Assembly (NCBI GenBank): GCA_000149265.1
Contig: CH002504.1
Span: forward strand, 40,449 to 104,448
Direction of reading: 5' to 3'
DNA from: Ciona savignyi
Lineage: Eukaryota; Chordata; Ascidiacea; Phlebobranchia; Cionidae
Length of the DNA: 64,000 bases
Shown: positions 21,384 to 32,771 of the stretch, in pieces
Layout of the letters: each line of letters starts with the position of its first letter
Numbering within the stretch: the stretch's first letter is position 1
Position numbers and translations under genes: made by a program
The notes under the pieces: model-generated
Told to the model about the DNA's origin: nothing
Databases searched by the model: none
Seen by the model: the letters and a program-made list of their open reading frames with translations, nothing else

Positions 21384-24059
21384 AAAGGGACAATAGATTA
21401 TATTTATATGCAATAAAATTTCATGCGGTACATATATACAATACAAACTATATGCCACATATATATATGGATTGCAGTTTATATGTTTAAGACAATGGAT
21501 AAATCGGGTCATTCGTCCAAACAATTTAAATAAAAAAAATTATCAAACTGACTACAGGGTAAAACTAAAAATTCTATTTACTTGAAACTTGTTTGAAATT
21601 TTTTGCCTTTTAGGGTGTGGTGCTGGAGAATCACAATCGACTTCTAGCGTGATAGGGTTATTATCATAACTGGACGTCGATTGAACATCACTAAGATTGA
21701 ATACATCTTTCTCTGCAAATGTTTTTAAGAGCACAGATAATAATAAATATAAAAAATAAGGCTACAAGACAAAAACAAAGAATAATAGGATGTATATTCA
21801 TATTTTATACCCTTGAATGTTAAAAGACAAGGGGTGTTAGCACACAGCCAATTGTCAGATTACTGGTTTCCAACATTGGGTTACCAAAGCTATTGCATAT
21901 GATTGAGACATTTTAACAGCTTGATCAATTTAGTTAGGTAATCTTCGCTTAGTGGTCTAAGCCAGCAGATGGTTTCGATTATAACTTTTAGCCAAAAACT
22001 GATTCTTTTTAAAGAACTGTGATATGCATCCAAAAATAAATAAAATTGTCAACATGTATATACATATAATGTACGATAGGTCATAAATACAATATCTCTG
22101 GCAAGGTAAAACTTTTTCTGATTGTAAAATTCAGATAATTATCTGACCTGTCACATCTGTCTCACTCATGTCTGCAACACTAACAGCTGGCAATACTACT
22201 GAACTACATGTCCTGTAAGTCAAAGTGAAATAAATTTACTTATAATCCTATTAATATAAACATTGTACAACAGGCTTTGAAATTAACTAGTAAAACAAGT
22301 AATCTTTACAATGTACCAGTAGAATGTAAGATTTATGTGTGTTTAAATAATGTCTAGCTAATGTTAACTGACAATTTACAGGCCTGGCTCTGTACTTCGT
22401 TTAAGTCAGTATAAATAAGAGCTGATAGGCTAAACTCTCTTTAGCTTGTAGACAATTAACTGCCACACCATTTATAAGCAAAAAAACTTACACTTTGTGT
22501 CTCAAGTGATCATTTAAAAACTGCAGAGCCTCGTAGTGAGTCCAGCATGATTGCCATGACGCAGCTGCTCCACTTTTTTGAGAATCCATTTTGCCCCGGC
22601 GTTCTTTGGCATAACGGTCCCTTAAACTTTTCCACCGTTTAGAGCATACTTCAGCTTTGCAGAATAAATATGTTATTATCTTTGCAATACTAGCTTAAAA
22701 TTACATGAACATTTATTTATATAATAATTAAACCTGACAATCAAACATTATAACCATACCAACATTCATAGTTTTCCAAATATTAAAATTTTGCATCCCT
22801 AGGTGGCAAAACAACAAGTTTAGTTTAGACTACCAGTTTCTTACGAGATTGTTTCAATTGAGATCCAATTTCTTTCCAAGCATTTTCTTTTCGAATGTTG
22901 TCCTTTTTGCCGCTGCATTGCGAACTGTACAGGCAAGGATATTTTCTAACCAATTCAATCAAAATTTCATTAAAGTTCATCGTGCCGTTCTGTAATTTAG
23001 GTTACATGTAATTAGGCTTACCAAAAGTCAAGGTACTTAATATAACAATCTGCAAACCAGTATAATTTAAAATAGTTTAGTAGCTAACAAATTAGGCATA
23101 TGGGCAAACGACTAAGAATGGAATACGGTACCTGTATACCCGTAGTTATTTGCATTTTGTCCTATTTTAAGTGCATTTACAAATATTGGTACGAAGGTAA
23201 TTAGCCTACTAAAATACAGTTAGAAAGAAATAGCACTATGCTCTATGGTGTCAACTTGTATTTTTATACATTTTACACGATACTCGTTTTTTCAAAAGTG
23301 ATTTCTTACTTACTTCAAGTATCTTTGGACTTGGTCTACACTCCCTGTTGTACTTTGGCCAAGTATTTTAGGTCTACCTATTGCTAACCTGCCGACACAA
23401 TTCAAATTTAACGGTAATATATTTGCTTGCTTTCAATATATTATACATCCTACTATTTACTATTATGATGGGCAAAACAGAAATGAATATTTGCCGCCAC
23501 TACCGCGCGTAAAAGATAAACTAAATTTATGTCTGCCGCTGCCGCAAAAACCAACCGCAAAGCCGCACGAACGCAGCAAAATCGGCTGTGTGTATACGCT
23601 AGCCGCTGTCGCGAACCGCCAACTGCGATATTTTACCGCCAAACGCGTTCTGTGTGGAGGCGGCTTTATTAAACCTTGCGGCTCCCTCATAAAGCCAAAA
23701 TTTTCTAACTGCAAGTATTGTATATTGCATATCCACTAGCACGCATTTGGATACCCGTTTAAAACTCTTACAGTCAATCAATGCAAAAGCAGTTATTTGA
23801 CAAACCATTATTCGAAAACAATGCAACGATAGTCAGCAAATAGTGGCAGTTGTTAACACCGAACAATGGATTTTTAAAAAGTAAAACGAATACTTTGTGG
23901 GGCTCACCAGGCTCATACATCTCCAACTAACACATGTAATGTATTTTTTTGTGAGAAAACAATATAATAAATGCAGCAACTTCCGAATGTTTTCGCGGCG
24001 CCCTTGGCAAAGTCTCGCGGCTCCCCAGGGCGCCCAGTTTGGGAACCGCTGCGTTAAAC

Positions 24060-27000
24060 AATAATAATATATTAATAAAGTGAAAATAATTCGCAAAACG
24101 GGATCTTTTGGTAATAAAAGTTTGTTTTATCTAGTGCCAAAAGCGAGATATTACAAGAAAAACAAAAATTAGATATACAAAACATATTAACCACTTTGAA
24201 CCAAATTAGCAATTCTTATCCAACTTGGATACTGGCTTTTGTAATTGGAAAAAATGTCACTTAAAAAACATAGCAACAGTAGCTTACATAACGATTGCTA
24301 CCTATCAAAAATAAGCAGGCCAGGGAATATAGCAAGCAGCTAATATACAAAGAAAACCAACCGAAATTTAGAACAAAACCGATATTGCACCACTCGAAGC
24401 AATTTTGACGGGATTCTTTTTTTGTGTCGCCAGGGTATAGCTAGCTGTAAGAGGCCATACAGACACACCCAGTCAAACTTAATGCAGAGAAGTACGAACC
24501 AGACATGAAACGATGGATTTCCCGTAAAGAACGAAACAAATGTTAGTTAACAACACACATGATATTCAAAACGAAATATTGAAATAATTGCAAATATCAT
24601 TTTAAGGGAAACAGTTTTGGAAATCATGCGTCATTGTGGACAAAGAATCAAACATCTGAACAAAGTAGTATGTGTGTGTATGTGTAATGTTCATCTGAAA
24701 GAGGTGGAAAACGGACAAAACGAATTCTACTACGCTTACAAAATATCACCAAAAATGCATTGCTTTCAGCCGGACTAAAAATCGAAAGTTGCCGCGGCCA
24801 ATCAATCATAATATGATGCTGCTAATAAATATGTCGGGACGACTAAACGGAGTTTAAAAAAATGAAATCTTTATATCCAACCATGTTGTTGTATACAATG
24901 AATGCAATAAATGCATCGGTAACCAATTAAACTTGGTTGTTGAAAAGGAGTCTTGTTTACCAAACGCGCATTATTATCATCAGTAGTGCACTTTTATTAA
25001 ATCACCCCAAACGTTTTTTGTCACTCAGGTTGTTGATTTCTTAATATATATATTTAAAAAAGACTGGTTATATTAACTGAAATCCTCTCAAATAAGGCAT
25101 GCTTCCTAAGAAAAACCCTTACAGGTGTGTATGATTTGGTTAATATTTTAGCTTAAAGTTTTGTTTTACGAAGGTATCGATTTAAAAACTTATACAAAGA
25201 TGGGATATTGTTGCTTGAATTTATTTTACATTTAATGTAAATATATACTGTAACGTAGACTACTAGCAATGTTATTATCAACCCTTAGGCTACGAACTGA
25301 GAAATTTGGTATACATATGCATAGGAGTTTTAACAAATTTATTTCTGGAGTAAATTTAAGTTTATGTTGTAACACTAAAAAATGGATGACAGTTTTTAGA
25401 TTCACGTTCTGGCATGGATAAGAGAACTTTTATTGTACACAATAAAACAACACAAAATGAACCAAGGAGAACGTCTGAAAGTATCTCTGAAGATGCTAGC
25501 CCCATAGAAGAAAATGTTTATTTAGAAACATTACCCATTGACATGACTTGGTGCCGTAGCAAAAAACTACATGCATTTCACAAAATAACGCCAGACTGGA
25601 CTTGCATTAATAAAAACCCTCATTTTTAAATTATCTGCTTGGATAAAGAAGTGATAAAGCATCCATGTATTGCAATCAATCCACTTGTCTGCTGATGAAA
25701 CAATTCTTCAAGCATTACTATGCATTGACAATGAGTTTTATGGGGAACTGAAATCACCCAGTATTTTAACATGCATCCAAATCTGGATTTCGTCACACAA
25801 GGCTTTGTCGGTTGTATTGGAGGATACCGTTTTAAAAAAAATGTAGGCTTTACATGCAAGCTGCAAAGAAGCAGAAGCGTGCAAGATCTGCTAAAATACA
25901 AAACATTCTAAACCCTTATAAAAGGGGCTGGCTTTGTTTAAGAAGTTTAAACAAACTCCTTGATTTGTAATGCGTAACGGATTTACCTTCTTGAATATTT
26001 GTTAATGGCATTAATTGTTGAAAATACAAGTTCAGAACAACTGATTTTGCTTTATAACTGCAGTAATCTACAACACGTTTTTGGCGTGTAATGCTTTTGT
26101 CCGCCAAAACAACAACACGCGTGTTATCGCAGATTTTCACGGGATTTTGTTCAAATAACACGCCTTAGCAGAACACGTGTTTTCTTATACGCGAACAAAT
26201 TGCCGTGTGAACTGTGAATATAACACGCCAAGTTTTCTAGTGAAATAATGCACATCGAAACGAAAATATGTGGATGATGAACACAGGACGTTTTTAGCAG
26301 AGTGGGAGAGCTTTTTTTTTTGTTGAACGTAATGGCAAGATATTCTGGCTTAAGGGCTCCACACACATATAGCGTTTCGCGTCTGCCGCGTTGGGTCATA
26401 CACACACTCGCGCCAGACAAACGCAAGTCGAGAGAAGTGGCTAAATAGCGTCAAACGTCAGAGTTAAAAATATTTTAACCTTTGCGCTAGACGCAATAGG
26501 CAGAAAAATGAAAGAGACACTGTTTTAACTTGATTATTTCAATAAAAATCAAGGTAGGCCAGAGAATAAGTAAATAATGATTATTTAAGTACAGCATTAT
26601 AACATTTATTTGTTTAGTTGGTTTTAAATATCATTTAAACTAAGTTTTAGCACAATTTTGGTATGACATATGTCCAAAACGGATTTTAATGAGTTTATCT
26701 GTGAGCGAATTCGTTGTGGCAACATGTTCAACATGGGAACATGATGAAAATATGCAATTTTTGCAAGATCACCTCCATCACTGATTGTAAGTACCGGTAT
26801 CTGTTTGTATTGTTTATAAAATGTAGCATGTTTCCATTGGACAAGGCAGTTAGCGCACATTGCTTGAACCAAGTACGGGTACCAGTAGTTTAGTAGGTTT
26901 AACAAGTATACTGGTGAAGTGGTAACTTTAACTAACAGGCACACAACACAGGGATAGTTCTGGTTAACTGACTGTCGGCCCATTTATTGTAATATTCCCA

Positions 27001-27249
27001 CCCTAAAGTAGCTTTTTTTTACACCTGCATACATTGATGTATTGTTTGTTGCCAAAACATTAAGACTGACTGTTGTTTGCAGGACTGTTTTTTAACATTC
27101 AATAGCAAGAGCAACCAACAACATCCAGGGAAACAGACTCACCGATTGAAAGTTTTTAAATCGCTGGGTCAAGTGGCGGTAAGAGTTTTTTTTATACTCT
27201 AGGCCGTAGCACATTTGCAACTTATAATTCTACTTTTCTTTTTACAGAG
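24060..27249. other. Long stretch without a recognised gene
   Basis: It contains an open exon-like segment at 25414-25629 (+) preceded by TTTTTAG. A further 50-codon frame at about 25670-25846 (+) reads ADETILQALLCIDNEFYGEL. A 119-codon open frame lies at 26624-26983 (-). None has a domain I recognise and none joins convincingly to a neighbour. The first two may belong to one unidentified gene. Confidence 0.35.
26347..26430 (+). mobile_element. Harbinger-type terminal repeat, isolated
   Basis: TTAAGGGCTCCACACACATA followed by TAGCGTTTCGCG resembles the terminus at 15774 (TTA then AGCCGCCTCCACACAGAACG) and, inverted, the sequence ending near 35296 (CTATGTGTGTGGAGCGC then TTTAA). I infer a related non-autonomous PIF/Harbinger end; its partner end was not located. 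Confidence 0.4.
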
Positions 27250-27686
27250 TGTAAGGCCTCTATCTGGTGCGACCTATACTTAATTAAACACCCGAGTCCT
27301 TAACATGGAAAACAGTGTTAACGCGCTGACCCGCACACTTGATATCTCACTTGATTGATGGTACTTTATTTACTGATGAGTGTTCAGCGATCAGCGATCA
27401 GCGGTTTTCTATTATACAATTTAACATAAATACACATAAATAAACGACAAATATTAATAATCAATTTGCTTACCAACTGTTTTTTCCGTATATATAGGTC
27501 TATTCAAATTCAGTAAAATTGTTTCAGTATGTGTCGGTAGAGGAATCAGAACAAAAAAGGAAAGAAAACCACGAGGTTGCAGAAATATAAAGCATAATAA
27601 TTATTACTAAAATGACGTCACAATACTGAACATAGACGTTTCAAAAAACATTAATTTTAAGTCAAAACAGATTTACAGATGTTACA
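27250..27686 (-). repeat. 3' LTR of the BEL/Pao element
   Basis: It is 437 bp, bounded by TG..CA. Apart from the number of 7-bp repeats I see no difference from the other LTR. It has only two to three units of GCGATCA. Confidence 0.93.
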
Positions 27687-27696
27687 TACCCCCCCA
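27687..27696 (-). other. Polypurine tract of the BEL/Pao element
   Basis: Minus-strand GTGGGGGGGTA directly precedes the 3' LTR (TGTAAC). This is where plus-strand DNA synthesis of an LTR element is expected to start. Confidence 0.7.
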
Positions 27697-28006
27697 CAAA
27701 TATATGTCCCATATATTTAAAAAACATTACAAAACATCGGTAAAGTGAACAACAACGAAATATCGGAAGGTACATACTTTAAAACGGTAAAAGGGGCAAA
27801 AACACGTAGTATCAGCGAACAATAACGGCAAGTTTGCGATGCGAGTGAAATGTGTCAGCAAGAACGTAGGAAAGAAAATCAGTACATAAACAGAATCAGT
27901 AATTGCGCAGAAATATATCGGTAGAAATGCGTTAAGCGGTCGGTACACACGCAATAAAGGGAAGTGGTGTCATATAAACGAAATACAAAGGCTACGTATC
28001 AAACGT

Positions 28007-30805
28007 TTAGGAATCTTCGGAATCAACAATCAGACACAATTTAGCAATTGGCCGCTTTACGAGACTGTTGGGCGTCTTAACCAGAACCGTACGCACGACT
28101 CCGTGTTTATCAGCATATGTGTCCATTACACGGCCCAGTACCCACTTCGAACGGGGCTGGCTCTCGTCCACTAGCAGCACTATATCGTTGATTTCAAAGT
28201 TTGATCTTTTGCTGTACCACTTTTGGCGTTTAATCAAGTTGGGCAAAAATTCTGACACCCAGCGTTTCCAAAATATATTGGCCATATGTTGCACTTGGAC
28301 CCATCTTCGTCTTGCGTACGACGCTTTCTCATCGAAGAGGCCTGGAGCTTCATTTGGTGAATCACGCAGTAACAGCAAGTGATTCGGCGTTATCGGTTCA
28401 TCGCTGTGCGGATCGATAATGACAGGAACGAGCGGCCTTGAATTAACAATCGATTCCACTTCTACGAACAGTGTATTCAAAGCTTCGTCAGTAAGCAGGC
28501 CCTTTGGAAGCGACACTGGACATACAGGCCATTTGCTCTCCGCTTGCCATAGAAAGTCGGGTCCATTTATCCATCGTCCGGATTGTGTCAGTAGTTTAGT
28601 GGTAAGTCCGCGAGTTGCGTCATCGGCGGGATTCAGTTCAGTAGGGACGAATTTCCAACGATTAATATCTGCATAGCGCTCGATTTCGGCGATTCGGTTG
28701 GCAACAAACGTAGGAAATCGTTTCTTACAATTGTATATTGTCTGTAATACCGCGGTGGAATCTGTCCAAAAGGTTGATTGGCAGCTCGTCAAGTTTAATT
28801 CTCTTCTGGCTAATTGGTCATGGCGGACAGCCAGAACGGCTGCCGTTAATTCAAGTCGTGGAATAGACATGGTGCTCATCGGAGCTACTCTGGCTTTTCC
28901 GATGAGAAACGAGCAATGTATATTTCCTTTAATATCAATAAAACGCAGATAAGACACTGCGCCATAAGCCACGGTAGATGCATCTGCAAAGTGATGAAGT
29001 TCAGTATGAATAACTTTTCCCAGTGACGGTGGTTTAAAGCAGCGTTGGACTCTAACTTGTTCAAGTCCAGGTAAATCTTCCAGCCAGTTGATCCACTCAT
29101 TTTCCTCTTCTTGGGAGACCTTTTCATCCCAGTTTAATCCTCGTTTACACAGTCTCTGCCACAACAGCCTTCCTTTAATCAGGACGGGGGCCGCGAAACC
29201 CAGGGGGTCGTATATCGAGCTAACGACCGACAAAATTCCTCTTCTGGTTACCGGCTTCTTCTGTGGTGTAACAGTAAATGAAAATTCATCCGATTGGACT
29301 CTCCATTGCACACCAAGGACGCGCTCGTCCAAGCAAGCATCGATATTAAGAGAAGACGCGTTCTTCGCTCTTTCCTTTTCAGGAATCGTTTTCAGTACTT
29401 CCGCATTGTTAGACAACCATTTCGTTAGGTGGAATCCTGTACGAGCAAGCAGCTCTCGCAGATCAGTTACAAGCTTGGTAGCTTTATCTATGTTCTCGAC
29501 AGACACTAAGCAGTCGTCGACGTAAAAGTTATTCTTGACCACATTCGCAGCCAAATCGTCGTAATCGTCTCCGTACACACGGGCGCATTCCTTTAAACAG
29601 AATGCCGCGCAGCTAGGTGACGACGTCGCACCCAAACAAATGGACCAGCATCTGGTACACAGTCGGGTTATCTTGTAAATTGCCACCTTTCCACCAAAAG
29701 AAAGCTCAGCATATCAGTATCCCTTGGATCGACTCTAACTTGGTGGAACATTCCTTCCACGTCGGCCACTAGGGCGATTTGGTTCTGACGAAAGCGAGTC
29801 AGCACACCTATGAGACTGTTCGTTAAATCTGGTCCTTGCATCAGTACATCGTTTAGCGAAAGGCCATTATGTTTCGCCGCGCAATCAAACACCACACGCA
29901 CTTTACCGGGCTTGCGTGGATGTACGACAGGGTTGGTGGGGAATAAACCACCGTTTTCTAGAAGCGTGAATTTCAGTAGCGGGTACTTCCCGCGCATACC
30001 CCTTTTCAATGTATGACTGTACAGCATCAGTATATTTCACGTGGTAGTTCGTCGTTTTTCAGTAAACGTCTCTTGAGACCATCAGCGCGCTTTTGCGCCA
30101 TCACGCGATTGTCAGGTAACTCACGAGCACAAGGTTTTTTTCGGCAGTGGTTAAATTGGAAATGGCCATTTACCACAGAGACTGACTTTTTCATTAATTC
30201 ATGGGCAATACGATCTTCTCTTGACGTTGGCGACGCGAGGACGGCCGTCGAATCGCCAAAGTCAGTGTTCCATAGGCGATTAATCTGACGTGATAAAGCG
30301 TCAGACGTCGTCGTTAAATTGTTCTGTATAGTGGTCGATGAACACGGCGATAGGGAGGGGCCCATCAAAGACCAACCGAAGGGCGTTTTCCACGCAACAG
30401 GTTCATCTCTTTTTCCTTTGAGGACTTTCTGTACCCACAACGCTTCTGGTACATCTATTCCGATGAGAAGGGTAACGGTGCCACCATCAACTTGTGGAAA
30501 TTCTATACCTTTCAGGTGATTCATTTTATCTAACACATTCCTTCGTGGAAGAATGTTTGGTCGTACTGGAATATGGTCCACTGACACTACATTCTGTATT
30601 TCAACTTCAGTTTCACCTTCTAATGAACAAACGGTTAGGTCAGTAGTGATACCGTTGTACGTCGATTCAGCACAGAGGGTGGTCAGGGATATCTGTTTGG
30701 GAGTTCCTGTAATGCCAAGAGCGCTCGTTAGAGTACTGTTACATAACGTGGCCGAAGATCCGGAATCGAGAAAGGCGTAAGTCCGCACCTTCGTGGTTCT
30801 TGTAT
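28007..30805 (-). pseudogene. BEL/Pao pol: protease, RT, RNase H, integrase remnant
   Basis: Read from high to low coordinates. The protease motif FLDSGSSATLC is near 30765. A long linker ends DELPREIY near 30027. RT blocks follow: [20 protein letters not shown] and [14 protein letters not shown], then SSPSCAAF and the catalytic YVDD at about 29513-29524. RNase H of Pao type follows with HHFADASTVAYGAVSYL and PRLELTAAVLAVR. The frame then jumps from NGPDFLWQAESKWPV to LTDEALNTLFVEVESIVNSR, so the zinc-binding and catalytic parts of integrase are absent, and the C-terminal DUF5641-like domain ends at 28007. The frame changes near 30800 (gag to protease), 30025, 29935, 29690 and 29640; all coding blocks around these points are otherwise conserved. 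Pol normally makes the reverse transcriptase complex in virus-like particles. As written, this copy cannot express a functional enzyme. Confidence 0.88.
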
Positions 30806-32538
30806 CGGACGTTCACTGGTACCACGCACATGTATACGCCCTTCGCTTTGTACTCTTCTGTATGATAAGACTGGGGACTTTCAAAAAGTATGGAAGAGCA
30901 TGACGTCGCTGCTTTCGCTTGATCATCAGTTTTGTCGGGTTTGGGAACTTTAGTAAATCTGTAGTGCAAAAGCGAGTGGTGATACGTACTTTTACATTCC
31001 CCACAGCATTCTGCTGAAGGACATTCTGCCACACGGTGACCTCTTTGCAGGCACCGAAAACACAATCCCTTGACAGATGCCAACTCGCGTCGTTCGCGTC
31101 CGTTCATTTTCTTGAATTTAAAGCACTGCGGTAGCGCATGCTTCTTGTCGCATAAATCGCACATAGTCGGTAATTGTTCTGTAATCTCGTGTAGGGTATT
31201 GAAAGCGGCTGCTTTCCGGTATCGTCCTGGCTCACGACTGTACAAGCTTTCTCCATACAGAGAATTATAAATCTTCGATTGTCTTGCGACAAACGCAACG
31301 AGGTCTAAGAAGCCAGCGTCCCGGCATTTCTCCTCAGCAACGCAGACAGACCACTCGATCCACTTTGTCTGTAGGCTCTCAGGCAATTTGTTTATAATCG
31401 GTAATAGGCAGTGCAGTGAGTTAATTCCCGCGTATTCTCCGACGTCGGCAAGGGCACTCTTACATCTCTGTAACAATATGTCTAGTTTCAATAATCCGGC
31501 TGGATCCCTTTCTCCAACGACCGGCGTCTTCGCCAGCAGTTTACTGCAAGCCTTGGAGGTAATGTGTGGTCTCCCATACAGTTGAAACAACTGTTCACGG
31601 GCCAATCGGTAACCACTTAGAGCATCCTTAGTGTAGTGCGACAATTGACGCCGTACCTCAGGTTCACACTGCTGTAGCAAGTAGATCAAACGGGTCGTAT
31701 CTGACTTTACATGTTGCTCTATATGGGTTTCAAAATTCCGTACAAATTCATGGTAATCTAGAGGGTCTCCGTTAAATTTCATTATTTCTGGTCGTGGCGG
31801 TAGAGTAACGTCAGCATTCATTTGTCGATAGTTCAGCACGGCAGGTTCTGTACGTTCACGTGGCGTTGTTTGATAAGCGTCGTCACCATTCGGCAGCGGC
31901 CGAAGCATCAATTCTTTATGTGCATCATGTCGTGGCATCGCACCCACCTCTGCAGCAATCGGTATGTGTTTCGTGGTGGGGTTGACGGCAACATTTTCGA
32001 TGTGTGGAGTTGGGAGCTGCTCATCCCAAGCACGTAATTCAAGCTCGGCCAACTCTGCTTTGCGCTCAGCTTCTCTTGTCTGTAAAGCCGCTCTGTTCTC
32101 GGCTTCTCTAGCCTCTAGTTCTGCACGCTCACGATCACTTTCAGCGACTTGCTGTGCTTCAAGACGAGCCTTCTGAGCTTGGACATACGCTTCCCGTCGT
32201 TTTGTACTTGACCTAGAACTCCTCGTCATGTTGGACGACGTTGTTATGCTGGGAGCCTTTTCGGCACTTAGAAGCCATTCAGTAGCCCTCCCTTTAAATT
32301 CTAGTTGGCTTTGTACCACACATTGCAGAAGGGGGTGGCCTTGGTCGTTTAAATCTTCTTGCGAGTAAGCCTTTGGCGCGAGGATCATCAACTCGGCGCA
32401 GAGGCGCTCAATCTCAGTAATCAGCTCATTCAGTTTTGGACCCATGCTCGAGTCCGTCATCATCACTTCAGCGAGCAAATATTTTTGCCGCAGGATAATT
32501 TCTATCCGGTCAAAGTCCTTTCTTTCGACAGATTCCAT
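30739..32538 (-). CDS. BEL/Pao gag
   Basis: The ATG at 32538 (MESVERKDFDRIEIILRQ) is the likely start. The frame is open further upstream to 32613, but the extra 25 residues are hydrophobic and Cys-rich and look like leader sequence. It gives about 599 residues. The order is: N-terminal region; a long charged coiled coil rich in Ala, Glu and Arg (ESDRERAELEAREAENRAAL); the DUF1759-type capsid region beginning PPRPEIMKFNGDPLDYHEF with FETHIEQHVKSDTTRLIYLL; then zinc knuckles CDLCDKKHALPQC and CFRCLQRGHRVAEC plus a further Cys pair. This is the standard BEL/Pao Gag, which forms the particle and binds RNA. The frame is intact to its end, where the protease begins in another frame. In BEL elements gag and pol are normally one frame, so a one-base change near 30800 probably separates them here. 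Confidence 0.9.
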   Translation of the reverse strand: MESVERKDFDRIEIILRQKYLLAEVMMTDSSMGPKLNELITEIERLCAELMILAPKAYSQEDLNDQGHPLLQCVVQSQLEFKGRATEWLLSAEKAPSITTSSNMTRSSRSSTKRREAYVQAQKARLEAQQVAESDRERAELEAREAENRAALQTREAERKAELAELELRAWDEQLPTPHIENVAVNPTTKHIPIAAEVGAMPRHDAHKELMLRPLPNGDDAYQTTPRERTEPAVLNYRQMNADVTLPPRPEIMKFNGDPLDYHEFVRNFETHIEQHVKSDTTRLIYLLQQCEPEVRRQLSHYTKDALSGYRLAREQLFQLYGRPHITSKACSKLLAKTPVVGERDPAGLLKLDILLQRCKSALADVGEYAGINSLHCLLPIINKLPESLQTKWIEWSVCVAEEKCRDAGFLDLVAFVARQSKIYNSLYGESLYSREPGRYRKAAAFNTLHEITEQLPTMCDLCDKKHALPQCFKFKKMNGRERRELASVKGLCFRCLQRGHRVAECPSAECCGECKSTYHHSLLHYRFTKVPKPDKTDDQAKAATSCSSILFESPQSYHTEEYKAKGVYMCVVPVNVRYKNHEGADLRLSRFRIFGHVM

Positions 32539-32771
32539 GTCAGCAACAGGAAAGATACAACGATAATAAAGGTTACTGTGACGTAACAGACAGTACCAGC
32601 AAAGCAAGTACAAATCGGTACAATAATAAGTTCGGTAGAAATCAGTAACAGTAAATTCAAAATACAGTAAGTAACAGTAAATTAATCAGTTGGTCAGTAA
32701 TCGGTAGGTATAACAATAAATCATTAATCAGTAAGAATCAGTAAATTCAATATGGATCAGTTGAAAACTTA

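Larger units (their letters stand above)
17431..22980 (-). pseudogene. MADF/BESS partner gene of the Harbinger, five exons
   Basis: Exons on the minus strand: 22980-22845 (ATG, MNFNEILIELVRKYPCLY, phase 1), 22654-22492 (phase 2), 22212-22148 (phase 1), 21712-21582 (phase 0) and 17642-17431. The first four join in frame with standard GT..AG borders. Exons 1-2 form one MADF domain: NEILIELVRKYPCLY, KENAWKEIGSQL, CSKRWKSLRDRYAKERRG, WTHYEALQFLNDHL. Exon 4 has an acidic stretch and the basic PKRQK, a possible nuclear signal. The last exon encodes a BESS-like tail (LRGLPSDQSDEAMLHIMEYY) but needs two one-base corrections, one of them in a run of nine A. AATAAA overlaps the stop. This protein type binds transposon ends and brings the transposase to the nucleus. 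A hAT element occupies the last intron. Confidence 0.75.
15777..23665 (+). mobile_element. PIF/Harbinger transposon nested in the outer hAT
   Basis: The left terminus AGCCGCCTCCACACAGAACG and the right terminus CGTTCTGTGTGGAGGCGGCT are inverted repeats. The flanks are TTA at 15774-15776 and TTA at 23666-23668, the 3-bp duplication typical of PIF/Harbinger. It carries a DDE transposase gene on the plus strand and a MADF-domain gene on the minus strand, arranged tail to tail near 17.4 kb, the usual two-gene layout of autonomous Harbingers. Without the 3.7-kb hAT inserted at 17697 it is about 4.2 kb. Both genes carry inactivating changes. Confidence 0.9.
15730..24051. mobile_element. Outer hAT element, interrupted by a PIF/Harbinger
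   Basis: The left end CAGCGGTTCCCAAACTTTTG and the right end CCCAGTTTGGGAACCGCTG are inverted repeats of hAT type. The flanks are the identical 8-mer CGTTAAAC at 15722-15729 and 24052-24059. The native sequence is only 15730-15773 plus 23669-24051, about 430 bp once one copy of the inner TTA duplication is counted. So this was a short non-autonomous hAT into which a much larger transposon jumped. The right part contains the G/C-rich block GCGGCGCCCTTGGC near its end, mirrored on the left by GGCGGCGCCTTTTG. Confidence 0.9.

Noticed and set aside
25414..25901. Exon-like open segments (LETLPIDMTWCRSKKLH and ADETILQALLCIDNEFYGEL)
   Set aside because: Acceptor present but no domain, no joining phase and no terminal features that I can support; mentioned only within the surrounding stretch.
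26624..26983. 119-codon open frame on the minus strand
   Set aside because: Composition is unremarkable, no domain or splice context; it could be chance in AT-rich DNA.
28068..29525. Several plus-strand open frames of 66-145 codons across the BEL/Pao pol
   Set aside because: They overlap recognisable RT and RNase H on the opposite strand and show no domain of their own.
32752..32771. Primer-binding site next to the 5' LTR
   Set aside because: The adjacent minus-strand sequence (TAAGTTTTCAACTGATCC) lacks the usual TGG and I cannot match it to a tRNA 3' end with confidence.
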